Shown here one piece after another: positions 8,470 through 15,472 of a DNA stretch of 22,500 bases. Numbering within the stretch: the first letter of the stretch is position 1; every line of letters starts with the position of its first letter. The notes below the pieces were generated by a model. That model did not search any database and was not told where the DNA came from. It saw only the letters and a list, made by a program, of their open reading frames with translations. The translations under genes were made by a program, and so were the position numbers. Source of the stretch: Symbiodinium natans (Eukaryota > Sar > Dinophyceae > Suessiales > Symbiodiniaceae); NCBI GenBank assembly GCA_905221605.1, contig CAJNDS010001557.1, forward strand, positions 947,501 through 970,000, in the 5' to 3' direction.

Positions 8470-9060
8470 GAACCTTAAACCTGTAATGCCTAAGACCTTA
8501 AACCTTAAACCCTAAACCTTAAACCCTAAACCCTAAACCCTGAGCCCTAAACCTATAAACCCGAAGGGCGAACCCCAAACCTCGAAACCCTAAGCCTTAA
8601 ACCCTAAACCTTAAACCCTAAACAATGAACCCTGAAACCCTAAAGCCTGAACCGACCCTAAACCTCAATCCCTAAACCCTAGAACCTAAACCCTAAACCT
8701 CTAAAAAATCCTAAGGCCTTAAACCTGAAACCCCTAACCCTAAACTTTAAACCCTAAACCTGAAACCCCAAACACCGAACCCTGAAACCCTAAATCCTCA
8801 ACCGACCCTAAACCTCAATCCCTAAACCCTAGAACCTAAACCCTAAACCTGTAAACCCTAAGTCCTTAAACCTCAAAACCCAAACCTCTAAAGCCTAATC
8901 TTTCCACCCTAAACCTTAAACCCCAAACCCTAAATCCGGAACCGACCCTAAACCTCAATCCCTGAACCCTAGAGCCTAAACCCTAAACCTGTAAACCCTA
9001 AGGCCTTAAACCTAAAACCTCGAACATCTAAACCCTAAACCTGAAACCACCCCAACCCTC
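8470..9060. repeat. Degenerate CCCTAAA array with higher-order repeat
   Basis: Mixed CCCTAAA, CCTTAAA and CCTGAAA units. A longer unit starting ACCGACCCTAAACCTCAATC recurs at 8651, 8801 and 8941 (spacing 150 and 140 bp), with matching downstream parts such as CCTAGAACCTAAACCC. No gene seen. Confidence 0.8.
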
Positions 9061-9270
9061 CCCAGACCCCTGTTTAGGCTCGAAAAGCCGAGCTGTCTTG
9101 GGTGAAACTTCTGAGCTGGTGGCCTCGAGCAGCTTATACTTACTAAGGGTTTCAGGCTTTAGGGTCTTATGGTTTACATGTATTGCATAGCTAGGGTTGA
9201 GGCTTAGGCCTACTTATACTTAATTCATAAGCTGCCCTCGAGCACCAGCTTGTAGCTAGGCTACAAGGAG

Positions 9271-9429
9271 CCTTTTCTCAAGGCTCCGGACAAGGGTCGA
9301 ACGGCCCTTTTCTCAAGGGCGGTTTGGCTGCATGATGCCTTTTATCAAGGCATCTGTGGGAGGCTGCTGCTACACCCTCGCTCGATGCAACATGCCTTTT
9401 ATCAAGGCCTGCCGGCCCTTTTAACAAGG
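9271..9429. repeat. Five hairpins in a row just past the stop of gene 3
   Basis: Cores start at 9271, 9306, 9338, 9395 and 9417 within 160 bp. Arms differ (GGAGCCTT/AAGGCTCC, GCCCTT/AAGGGC, GATGCCTT/AAGGCATC, GGCCCTT/AAGGGCC) while the TTTNNC loop is kept. In the sense of gene 3 they would form consecutive stem-loops in the 3' untranslated region. Confidence 0.8.
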
Positions 9430-9443
9430 GCCCGTGGAGGCTA

Positions 9444-10952
9444 TCACTTGTCTTGCTTGCTTTCCAAGAAAGCCTCCACGGCATCGGCGAGGGTGTTGTA
9501 GGCCCTTGCATGGCCGTAGTGGTGCTGCCGGGCCTTACGTATCGCCCAGTCCGTAATGCCCAAAGTCGAAGCCTCCCACAAGATGTCGTCGCGATCATCG
9601 AAGAGGTCCGTGATCGCGAGGGTCTTGCACAGCTGTGCTTTCCCCCTTTTACCAAGGTGGGCCCTCACGAACCTCTTGTCGTCAAAGACCAGGCCGTGCT
9701 GCTCCTCCAGGGCCTTCAGGGTCCGCCGGGTCTCCGCCTCTCTGTCGCGACCGGAGTAGGAGAGCAGGCAGACCCAGTAGCCACTTTCTCGCAAGGCTTG
9801 CACCGCCGAGATATTCTCTGTGGGCACCCTGCTCCAGCAGGCACCTTCGACCTCCAAGACGTGGTGGAAGTCGATGGCCACCCTTTTACCAAGGGCGGCC
9901 GGAAACTTCACCTGCCACGTCTGCGGTCCTTTGCCCAAGGACTCTCCGTGGCCCCTAGACCGAGCCGCCGAGGAGGCCTCCATCGAGGCATGGTCCGGCA
10001 CCGAGGCACTTGTCACCGAGTCCACCGTGACAGAGCCAGGCGGCTCCTTCTCCTCTTTGACTTTGTCCTCCTCCTTTTCCTCTTCGTCGTCCAAGTAGAG
10101 TCCAGTCTTGGACTCTTGGAACTTTTTCTGCCTTCGGGCCGCCCTTTCAGCAAGGGCAGCCTCCTCCTCCTCCTTCTTTGTCTTCACAGCCAGAGCCACA
10201 CTGCCCCTTGGAGACTTCGAGAAAGCAGCAGGGGCCCTTTCAGCAAGGGCAGCCTTCAGCTCTTCAGCCCTCTCAGAAGCTGCTTCGTCTGGGGTCTTGG
10301 CCTTCTTCTTCTCCCTTTTATCAAGGGTGGTGTCCAGCAGACTGCTGCTGGAGCTGGACGACCTGTCGACGTCGCCACTGCCCAGGACAGCAGCCTCCTT
10401 CTCGTTCTGCTTCTCGCTTGGCCCGAACTCTCGAGCCTGTCGAGCCGCCCTTTCAACAAGGGTGACTTTCTTCTTTTCCTTCTTGTCGTCGTCGTCTCCG
10501 TCGTCGTCTCCCTCCTCTTCCTCCGCCTCCTCTTGAGCTTTCCTCTCTGCCTCCTCCCGCTCCAGCCTTCTTTGCAAGCCTTTTTTCTGAAACTCCAGTC
10601 TCCGGGCATTGCTGACCGTGCCGGAGCCTGCAACACGGCCCTTGTTGTTTCTTTTTTTCTTCTTGCTGCCGGTGCCACCTCCTATCACCTCCGGCGGCAC
10701 CCTTCCTATAACCCCCTCCTGCAGTGCCCTTTCAGCAAGGGCAGCTTTGCTCCCTTCCTCCTCCTGCCACCACTTTCGGTCTTCCTCCTCCTGGTACCAC
10801 TGAGCCGTCCTCCGGTCCTCCTCCTCCTGCCACAACCAAGCCGCCCTTTCATCAAGGGCAGCTTGGTAACCTTCCCACCACCATCTGTTCTGCTGCCAGT
10901 CCCAGTCGTCGGACTGGCTCCAGCTCCACGAGCTCCAGCCCCACCAAGACAT
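9444..10952 (-). CDS. Gene 3: Trp/Glu-rich protein with C-terminal HAD-like domain
   Basis: 502 residues from the ATG at 10952, chosen because a degenerate spliced-leader copy lies 23-41 bp upstream. N-terminus: MSWWGWSSWSWS and a Trp-rich stretch. Residues about 30-350 are low-complexity Glu/Lys/Ser/Asp, probably disordered or helical, with repeated AALAERA-type peptides that are translated hairpins. The last about 150 residues resemble the haloacid dehalogenase fold: motif I VAIDFHHV (D361, but the usual second Asp is His), motif II LLSYSGR (S398/S400), motif III Lys in RGKAQL (K438), and motif IV ITDLFDDRDD (D449, D452, D453). HAD enzymes are mostly phosphatases or phosphotransferases. The altered motif I makes activity uncertain. 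Role in the transposon is unknown. Confidence 0.72.
   Translation of the reverse strand: MSWWGWSSWSWSQSDDWDWQQNRWWWEGYQAALDERAAWLWQEEEDRRTAQWYQEEEDRKWWQEEEGSKAALAERALQEGVIGRVPPEVIGGGTGSKKKKRNNKGRVAGSGTVSNARRLEFQKKGLQRRLEREEAERKAQEEAEEEEGDDDGDDDDKKEKKKVTLVERAARQAREFGPSEKQNEKEAAVLGSGDVDRSSSSSSSLLDTTLDKREKKKAKTPDEAASERAEELKAALAERAPAAFSKSPRGSVALAVKTKKEEEEAALAERAARRQKKFQESKTGLYLDDEEEKEEDKVKEEKEPPGSVTVDSVTSASVPDHASMEASSAARSRGHGESLGKGPQTWQVKFPAALGKRVAIDFHHVLEVEGACWSRVPTENISAVQALRESGYWVCLLSYSGRDREAETRRTLKALEEQHGLVFDDKRFVRAHLGKRGKAQLCKTLAITDLFDDRDDILWEASTLGITDWAIRKARQHHYGHARAYNTLADAVEAFLESKQDK
9645..10857. repeat. Hairpin family inside gene 3
   Basis: Copies start at 9645, 9882, 9928, 10143, 10236, 10314, 10449, 10728 and 10845. 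Several have CCTTTCAGCAAGG, which in gene sense gives CTT GCT GAA AGG (L-A-E-R); with flanking codons they make the recurring AALAERA peptide. The copy at 10845 has arms AAGC-c-GCCCTT / AAGGGC-a-GCTT, one mismatch in an 11-position stem. Confidence 0.8.
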
Positions 10953-10960
10953 GGCGGGCC

Positions 10961-10975
10961 ACACTAGCTGTACAC
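10961..10975 (-). promoter_or_regulatory. Candidate trans-splice acceptor upstream of gene 3
   Basis: The minus strand reads GTGTACAGCTAGTGT here, 9 bp before the gene 3 ATG. The same GTGTACAGC sits before gene 2 (6941-6949), and both copies adjoin GCTAGTGT. An AG within TGTACAG just upstream of both ATGs fits a spliced-leader acceptor. The function is inferred. Confidence 0.35.
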
Positions 10976-10993
10976 TTAAGCCAAAAGCTGCGG
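10975..10993 (-). other. Relic dinoflagellate spliced-leader sequence
   Basis: On the minus strand this reads CCGCAGCTTTTGGCTTAAG. The dinoflagellate trans-spliced leader ends CCGTAGCCATTTTGGCTCAAG (known from the literature; given here from memory). The copy matches apart from two substitutions and a 2-base gap, and lies just upstream of the ATG of gene 3 in sense orientation. Relic leaders in genomic DNA are known in dinoflagellates and are taken as traces of mRNA reintegration. The match could be chance, but position and strand favour a relic. Confidence 0.55.
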
Positions 10994-11084
10994 CGGAGGC
11001 AGGGACCTTCAAGCCTAAAACCTTTCTTGCCTGCCTTGACCTGCCTGCCTGCCTCGACCCTGCCTGAGGCCTGAAGCCTGACCC

Positions 11085-11560
11085 TACTCCTCCCACTCCT
11101 ACTTCTCCCTACTCTCCTCCACACTCTCTCTTCTCTCCCTTCCTACTCTAGTTTTCCTATTCCTACTCCAACCCCTGCTTCTACATCTGCTTCCGCCTAT
11201 ACTTTTTCCTACTCTTCTCAGCCCTCTCTCTTCTCTCCCTGCTTCCAGTCCTGCTCCTACTCCAACCCCCACCCCAAGCCTACTCCTACTCCTCCTCCTA
11301 CCCCTACTCCTACTCCTACTCCTACTGCTACCCCTACCCCTACCTCTACCCCTACTCCTACTCCTGATCGTACTCCTACTCTTCCTCCTATCCTCTTCTC
11401 CCTACTCTTCTCCACAGTCTCTCTTCTCTCCATAGTCCTACTCCTACTCCTACTCCTGCTCCTACCATCTCCTACTCCTACTCTTTGCCTCTAGTCTTCT
11501 CCCTACTCTTCTCTTTTCAGTCCCGCTCCTCTCCACCTACCTCTCTCTTTCCCCTGAGCC
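11085..11560. repeat. Pyrimidine-rich microsatellite upstream of gene 3
   Basis: Nearly 480 bp of C/T-rich DNA built on CCTACT and TCTCTTCTC units, interrupted by few purines. It lies between the 3' side of gene 4 and the 5' side of gene 3. In the gene sense it is a polypurine tract. No coding signal. Confidence 0.8.
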
Positions 11561-11703
11561 CTTTAAGCCGCTACCCTAAACCCTAAAGCCTAAACCCTAA
11601 CCGCCACCCTAAACCCTAAACTAAACCCTTCCCAGGCTTCAGCTCTTTTTCTTCAAAAACACACTGCTGCTTGCAGCTGTCGAGGCTACCTGACGAGCGG
11701 CTA

Positions 11704-11978
11704 CCTTTTCTCGAGGTAGCTCAAAGTTAAAGGGCCGTGGGGCCAGCCCTGCAGCCCTCAAACCTTTTCCCAAGGTTCAGGGTCAGGGGCCAGTGCTGCA
11801 GCCCTGCAACCTTTCCTCAAGGTCACAGAGCCTTTTTAGCTAGCTTAAGGGCTTGCGACAAGAGGTTGCAGGCTTCAAACCTTTTCCCAAGGTCACAGAG
11901 CCCTTTTAGCAAGGGCTAGCGACAAGAAGTTGCAGGCCTGAAACCTTTTCCCAAGGTGACAGGGCCCTTTCATCAAGG
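11704..11978. repeat. Hairpins and tandem duplication downstream of gene 4
   Basis: Cores at 11763, 11810, 11880, 11902, 11944 and 11966, plus a decayed one at 11704 (arm GCTACCTT / GAGGTAGC). The copies sit in imperfect repeats of about 65 bp containing GCGACAAGA(A/G)GTTGCAGG followed by AACCTTTTCCCAAGGT. One copy (11829-11848) is disrupted by extra bases in the loop. This follows the stop of gene 4 in its sense. Confidence 0.75.
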
Positions 11979-11994
11979 GCTTTTTCGGAAGAGC

Positions 11995-13182
11995 TCACTC
12001 GTTGTTGCAAAGCTCCTCCTTCATCTCCATGGCTTCCGCCTTGGTGAGATGCTCATCCTGCAACAACTTATACAGGGTTTCAATGTGTTCACGATACAAT
12101 TCGGATCTGTATCGGGAGACTTCGACGATGAGCCTTTTCTTTTCACCCGGGCCGCTGCAGCCCTGGATGTAGGCCCTCTCCGGTTTGGAGGCATACGTCA
12201 CCTTCAGCTTCACCCAAGGCTTCCTTTTCTGAAGGATGCCCTTCCTTTCCGCAGCAAGGAAGCTCTCCTTCGCTGCAGGCTTCTTGCAAGGCGGGAGGCC
12301 CTCGCTAGCGGCAGGCTTCCTCAAAGCAGCAGGCCCCGAGCTCTTTTTCTTTCGGCCACGTCGTGCCTTGCCCTTTTTGCCCTTTTCGCAAGGGCTAAAG
12401 CCCATAGTTGCTCTCAAGGCCGAGCCATCCAACGAAGGGTTGGCGGCAGCTCCGGCCTTAGCCAGCCTCCCAACCCTTCGTTTCAGGAAGTGGGGCTGCC
12501 TTGCTTCTGGCAGGGCCGGAACTGCAGTCTCCTCTGCACTGGCCAGAGCCTCGTCACCGGAACCTTTCACCAAGGCTCCCTCCCCGAGCGACTCCTCTTG
12601 GAAGCACTTCGGCCAGCCGTCCGAGTCCAGGGACACTTTTGCTGACAGCCTCCTTTTCGGTGGCCCCTCCTCGAGCTCCTCGCCCTTTGCTGCAGGAAGC
12701 CTTTTCTCAGGCGGCCTCTCTTTATTCGTTTCTGCTTTCACAACGATTGACTCCACGACGGACTGGAGTCGCAAAAAATCGCAAGAGGTCAGCTTGCTTG
12801 CACAGGCTCTCAAGTCGTCGGAGAGCCTCAGTCTCCGGAAATGACTCAAGATCACTCCGAGTCTTTCGAGCCGCATATTGCACCACGTGTTCCCATTGAA
12901 CTTCGTCTGATTCAGAGCCGGCTCCTGCATGAGCAGGTTGAGGAGGGCACTTCTCAGATTGCCTGGGTGCACTTCGCAGGTGGGCTCCAAGCGAAGCAAC
13001 CCTTTGACCAAGGGCAGGACTCGGATCCACCCTTGTGGGTTGCAGGCTTGGGATTTGCTCACGGATTCGTAAGCACCCATGCTCCCCACTATTTCGGCAT
13101 TGCTGCTCAGCACCTTGAGCAACAATCCCTCGTCAACATGCGGTTTCGCAAAGTGCCGGGCGCCACCTTTTCCAACCGCCAT
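11995..13182 (-). CDS. Gene 4: basic, probably nucleic-acid-binding protein
   Basis: 395 residues from the ATG at 13182, which has a strong context (gccaccATGG). The first about 130 residues look globular (MAVGKGGARHFAKPHVDEG, then a Leu-rich helical part with NTWCNMRLERLGVILSHFRR). The middle is basic and low in complexity, with Lys/Arg clusters (KGKKGKARRGRKKKS, KKPAAKE) like nuclear localisation or AT-hook-type segments. The last about 80 residues (PWVKLKVTYASKPERAYI, then KKRLIVEVSRYRSELY and a helical end) resemble a module I associate with dinoflagellate predicted proteins of unknown function. It lies closest to the right TIR, so it is the first gene in the common orientation. DNA binding is inferred. 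Hairpins inside encode peptides such as ALVKG and LVKG. Confidence 0.7.
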   Translation of the reverse strand: MAVGKGGARHFAKPHVDEGLLLKVLSSNAEIVGSMGAYESVSKSQACNPQGWIRVLPLVKGLLRLEPTCEVHPGNLRSALLNLLMQEPALNQTKFNGNTWCNMRLERLGVILSHFRRLRLSDDLRACASKLTSCDFLRLQSVVESIVVKAETNKERPPEKRLPAAKGEELEEGPPKRRLSAKVSLDSDGWPKCFQEESLGEGALVKGSGDEALASAEETAVPALPEARQPHFLKRRVGRLAKAGAAANPSLDGSALRATMGFSPCEKGKKGKARRGRKKKSSGPAALRKPAASEGLPPCKKPAAKESFLAAERKGILQKRKPWVKLKVTYASKPERAYIQGCSGPGEKKRLIVEVSRYRSELYREHIETLYKLLQDEHLTKAEAMEMKEELCNNE

Positions 13183-13214
13183 GGTGGCAGCTCCAAGGCA
13201 GCCTTTTAGCAAGG
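12381..13214. repeat. Hairpin family inside and upstream of gene 4
   Basis: Cores at 12381, 12563, 13001 and 13202, the last just upstream of the gene 4 ATG, plus a decayed copy near 13249. Density is lower than in genes 1 and 3. Confidence 0.7.
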
Positions 13215-13349
13215 CCGCCCTGGTCAAACACAAACCTTCTGGCCGCCTTCTCGAGCAAGGCCGCCGCTGGTGAAATTTAACAAAAACCTACCGGCCTCCC
13301 TCTCGATTTGAGCCGATGCAAACGAGGCTCATGAATGCAGGCACCGGCA

Positions 13350-13542
13350 CTCCGAAGCAAAACAGAAAATCAATATCCAAATCAATAAAAAAATCAAAAT
13401 ATAAATCAACAAATGTACACTATTTGTATACCAAATCAAATCAATATGCAGCATGTTAACTTCTAATTGAAAAAATCAATTCGGAAGCAAGGAATCAATA
13501 TCAATATATTTACCATGACGTTTATTGATTACAATCAATAAA
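13350..13542. repeat. Right AT-rich subterminal zone with ATCAAT motifs
   Basis: About eight ATCAAT/ATTGAT hexamers lie in under 200 bp of AT-rich DNA. The zone starts just upstream of gene 4 and ends in the right TIR. Composition contrasts sharply with the GC-rich coding part and matches the left subterminal zone. Confidence 0.6.
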
Positions 13543-13554
13543 GGATGCCCAGGG
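13520..13554 (-). repeat. Right terminal inverted repeat
   Basis: Inverted partner of 2612-2646. It carries a 10-bp-arm palindrome TTTATTGATT / AATCAATAAA with a 2-bp centre, then the outer 12 bp GGATGCCCAGGG. Followed by TA at 13555-13556. Confidence 0.9.
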
Positions 13555-13607
13555 TATATAAGTAGGGCTCAGGGCATGTTTCGGTGTTTGCCTATGGGGC
13601 CTTTAAG

Positions 13608-13709
13608 GATTCACGCCCGAGGCTACGCCAAACCAGTGGGGCCCTGGCGTCGCCATGGGCGCTGGCATGGGTCCCGGCGGTGGCCTCGGGGTTCGGCTTG
13701 GGATGAATG
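13608..13709 (+). CDS. Candidate host exon after the transposon, Gly/Met-rich
   Basis: Acceptor GGCCTTTAAG, then 102 bp reading FTPEATPNQWGPGVAMGAG and MGPGGGLGVRLGMN, donor G|GTAAAC. Phase 1 at both ends, and the same Gly/Met-rich style as the exons at 721 and 1488 on the other side of the transposon. This is the best evidence that one host gene spans the insertion. Confidence 0.55.
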
Positions 13710-13774
13710 GTAAACCCGAAACCCTAAACCCTAAACCCTAAACCCCAAACCCTAAACCCTAAACCCTAAACCCT
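13710..13774. repeat. CCCTAAA array
   Basis: About eight units directly after the donor of the 13608-13709 exon. Confidence 0.8.
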
Positions 13775-13794
13775 GCCTTAAGACCCCTTAAGCT

Positions 13795-13963
13795 TGGGGT
13801 GCCCCCTTATACTAACACTCCTTAATGGGGATTATAATCGGGGGCTACTATCATCCCCTTAAGCTTTGGGTTTAGGGTTTAGGGTTTTGGGTTTTGGGTT
13901 TTGGGTTTAGTGTTTAGGGATTATAATCCCCTATGAAAGACTGTTAGTATGAGGTTGTCCGCC
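13795..13963. repeat. Second MITE-like inverted repeat
   Basis: The left arm (13795-13839, TTGGGGTGCCCCCTTATACT and onward to GGGGATTATAATC) and right arm (13917-13963, starting GGGATTATAATCCCC and reaching GTTAGTATGAGG) are imperfect inverted copies. Between them lies a telomere-like block. It shares the CCCCCTTATACTAACA core with the element at 2047-2133. Confidence 0.6.
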
Positions 13964-13984
13964 TTGAGATGACCTTCGGTTTTG

Positions 13985-14208
13985 GGTGCGGGGGGGGGGG
14001 AACTCACATCTTGCAATAGGTGAGACATAAGCTGACGCGCTGCTGACATGAAGGGAACGATTCCTGGAATCAGGGTGTTGGGGGTTTTGGGGGTTTGGGA
14101 GTTTGGGGGCTTGGGGGCTTTGGGGCTTTTGGGGGCTTGGGAGTTTGAGGGTTTGGGGGTTTGGGGTTTATAGGTCAGACTCTGGCCCCAAAACCTACTT
14201 TGTTGCAG
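13985..14208. repeat. Poly-G and GGGGTTT-type repeats
   Basis: A short poly-G tract (13990-14000) and a run of GTTTGGGG octamers (14070-14170). No gene seen. Confidence 0.5.
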
Positions 14209-14241
14209 GCTGCCTCAGAATCTTAGAAGGGCTTAAGGGCG
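14209..14241 (+). CDS. Possible small host exon
   Basis: A good acceptor (CTACTTTGTTGCAG) is followed by a short open stretch reading CLRILEGLK. The donor is unclear (AAGG|GCGCTT possible). Low confidence. Confidence 0.25.
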
Positions 14242-14277
14242 CTTGGGATGTTCCCTAAACCCTATAAACCCGAACAG

Positions 14278-14339
14278 GAAGAGACCTTGAAGGGATTGAG
14301 GATTTGCGCAGATCCCTGCTAGACCCTTGGCCCCAAACC
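14278..14339 (+). CDS. Candidate host exon (RDLEGIEDLRRSLLDPWPQ)
   Basis: The island after CCCGAACAG reads RDLEGIEDLRRSLLDPWPQ with coding-like composition. It is followed by GTAGCC and a CCCCAAA array. The acceptor phase agrees with the preceding exons; the donor phase (0) needs an unresolved exon before the one at 15869. Confidence 0.4.
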
Positions 14340-14510
14340 GTAGCCCCAAAGCCCCAAACCCCCAAACCCCCAAAGCCCCAAACCCCCAAACCCCAAACCC
14401 CCAAACCCCCACAAACCCCCGAAGCCCCAAACCCCCACAAACCCCCAACCCCCAAACCCCCACAAACCCCCCCAAACCCCCAAACCCCAAAGCCCCCAAC
14501 CCCCCCCCCC
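14340..14510. repeat. CCCCAAA / CCCCCAAA array
   Basis: C-rich heptamers and octamers with CACAAA variants, ending in poly-C at 14500-14510. The Pro-rich or Gly-rich ORFs seen across it are translations of the repeat. Confidence 0.8.
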
Positions 14511-14574
14511 GCACCCCCACCTCCAGCAGCTCAGCTTGGCGGGGTTAGAGGCGCCCTTAGGATCCTTGGGGGTT

Positions 14575-15472
14575 TGAGGTTTAGGGTTTAGGGTTTAGGG
14601 TTTGTTTAGGGTTTAGGGTTTAGGGCTTGCATGTAGGAAAAGCATATTTTTGACCCTAGAATGCGAAGCACTATAGAAGGCAGGTTTAGGACTTACGAGT
14701 AAAGGTTTTTGCACTTTAGCGGGATGGGGCGCTTAGGGGTTTTGGGGGCTTAGGCGTCTAAGGGTAGTTTCATGGTCCCTGAATATCCGTTACCTTCTTC
14801 AAAGGGTTCTGAAGTACGCGTCCTAAACCCTAAACCTGAAACCCTAAACCCTAAACCCTAAACCCTAAACCCTAGACCCTAAACCCTAAACCCTAAACCC
14901 TAAACCCTAAACCCTAAACCCTAAACCCTAGGGATTGTGGGGATATAAGGGGTCCCCGCTTAAGGGCCCATACAAAGGGACCAGGTAACGAACCTCTGAA
15001 GGGTGAGGATTCTAGGGCGTGCAGACCCCCACTGCCACCTTACAAGCCTTGATATTCTCTAGAGTTTAGGACTTAATTGGGGGTTAGGGTTTAGTGTTTA
15101 GGGTTTAGGGCTCTAAACCCAACATCCAGTGTCGACACTGTCGACACTTTCCCAAAACAGGGGGGGTACACTTGATCCCCCCTCAAAAAAATCAAACATC
15201 CTTGCTATCGCAACTTCCCCTGCCCTCCCCGCAGGAAAAACAAATGTGAACCCTGATATCTGTCCCACAACCACAAACACGTAACCCTCGACCCTAAACC
15301 CGAACCCTAAACCCCAAACCCTAAACCCTAACCCCTAAACCCCTAAACCCCTAAACCCCTAAACCCCTAAACCCCTAAACCCCTAAACCCCTAAACCCCT
15401 AAACCCCTAAACCCCTAAACCCCTTTACCCTAAACCCCAAACCCATGTTCCCAACTGGGGGCGGGCCCTTAG
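14575..15472. repeat. Telomere-like blocks with spacers
   Basis: TTTAGGG at 14578-14625, CCCTAAA at 14823-14930 and TTTAGGG at 15085-15110, then CCCCTAAA octamers from about 15320. A doubled GTCGAC palindrome lies at 15129-15148. No gene supported. Confidence 0.6.

Larger units (their letters stand above)
2612..13554 (-). mobile_element. Large TIR-bounded DNA transposon with four genes
   Basis: A 10.94-kb unit is delimited by terminal inverted repeats at 2612-2646 and 13520-13554. Both begin CCCTGGGCATCC from the outside and continue into a TTATTGATT-NN-AATCAATAA palindrome; 33 of 35 positions match. TA flanks each end, consistent with a TA target duplication, although TA is palindromic and short. 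AT-rich subterminal zones carry many ATTGAT/ATCAAT motifs. Four long genes, all on the minus strand, lie inside, and one resembles CACTA/KDZ-type transposases. The short hairpin family CCTTTTNNCAAGG is confined to this interval. Seen: TIRs, gene orientation, hairpins. Inferred: that it is or was one mobile unit and that gene 1 moves it. Near-identical TIRs and open genes suggest fairly recent activity. Confidence 0.85.

Noticed and set aside
9278-9655. A 125-residue minus frame overlapping the end of gene 3
   Set aside because: Out of frame with the HAD-like domain; built largely from the 3' hairpins.
9453-10967. A 504-residue + strand frame opposite gene 3
   Set aside because: Leu/Ser/Pro-rich composition is the mirror of the Glu/Lys-rich gene 3, which has a HAD-like domain, a start context and a leader relic.
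11956-12844. Two + strand frames opposite gene 4
   Set aside because: Shadow frames; gene 4 has a strong start context and protein-like ends.
3010-13214. Bacterial intrinsic terminators
   Set aside because: Stems are short, most copies lie inside genes without U-tracts, and the context is eukaryotic.
13302-13320. A second spliced-leader relic upstream of gene 4
   Set aside because: Only GGCTCAAA matches; the rest of the leader cannot be aligned.
14233-14591. Gly-rich (minus) and Pro-rich (plus) frames
   Set aside because: Translations of the CCCCAAA array.
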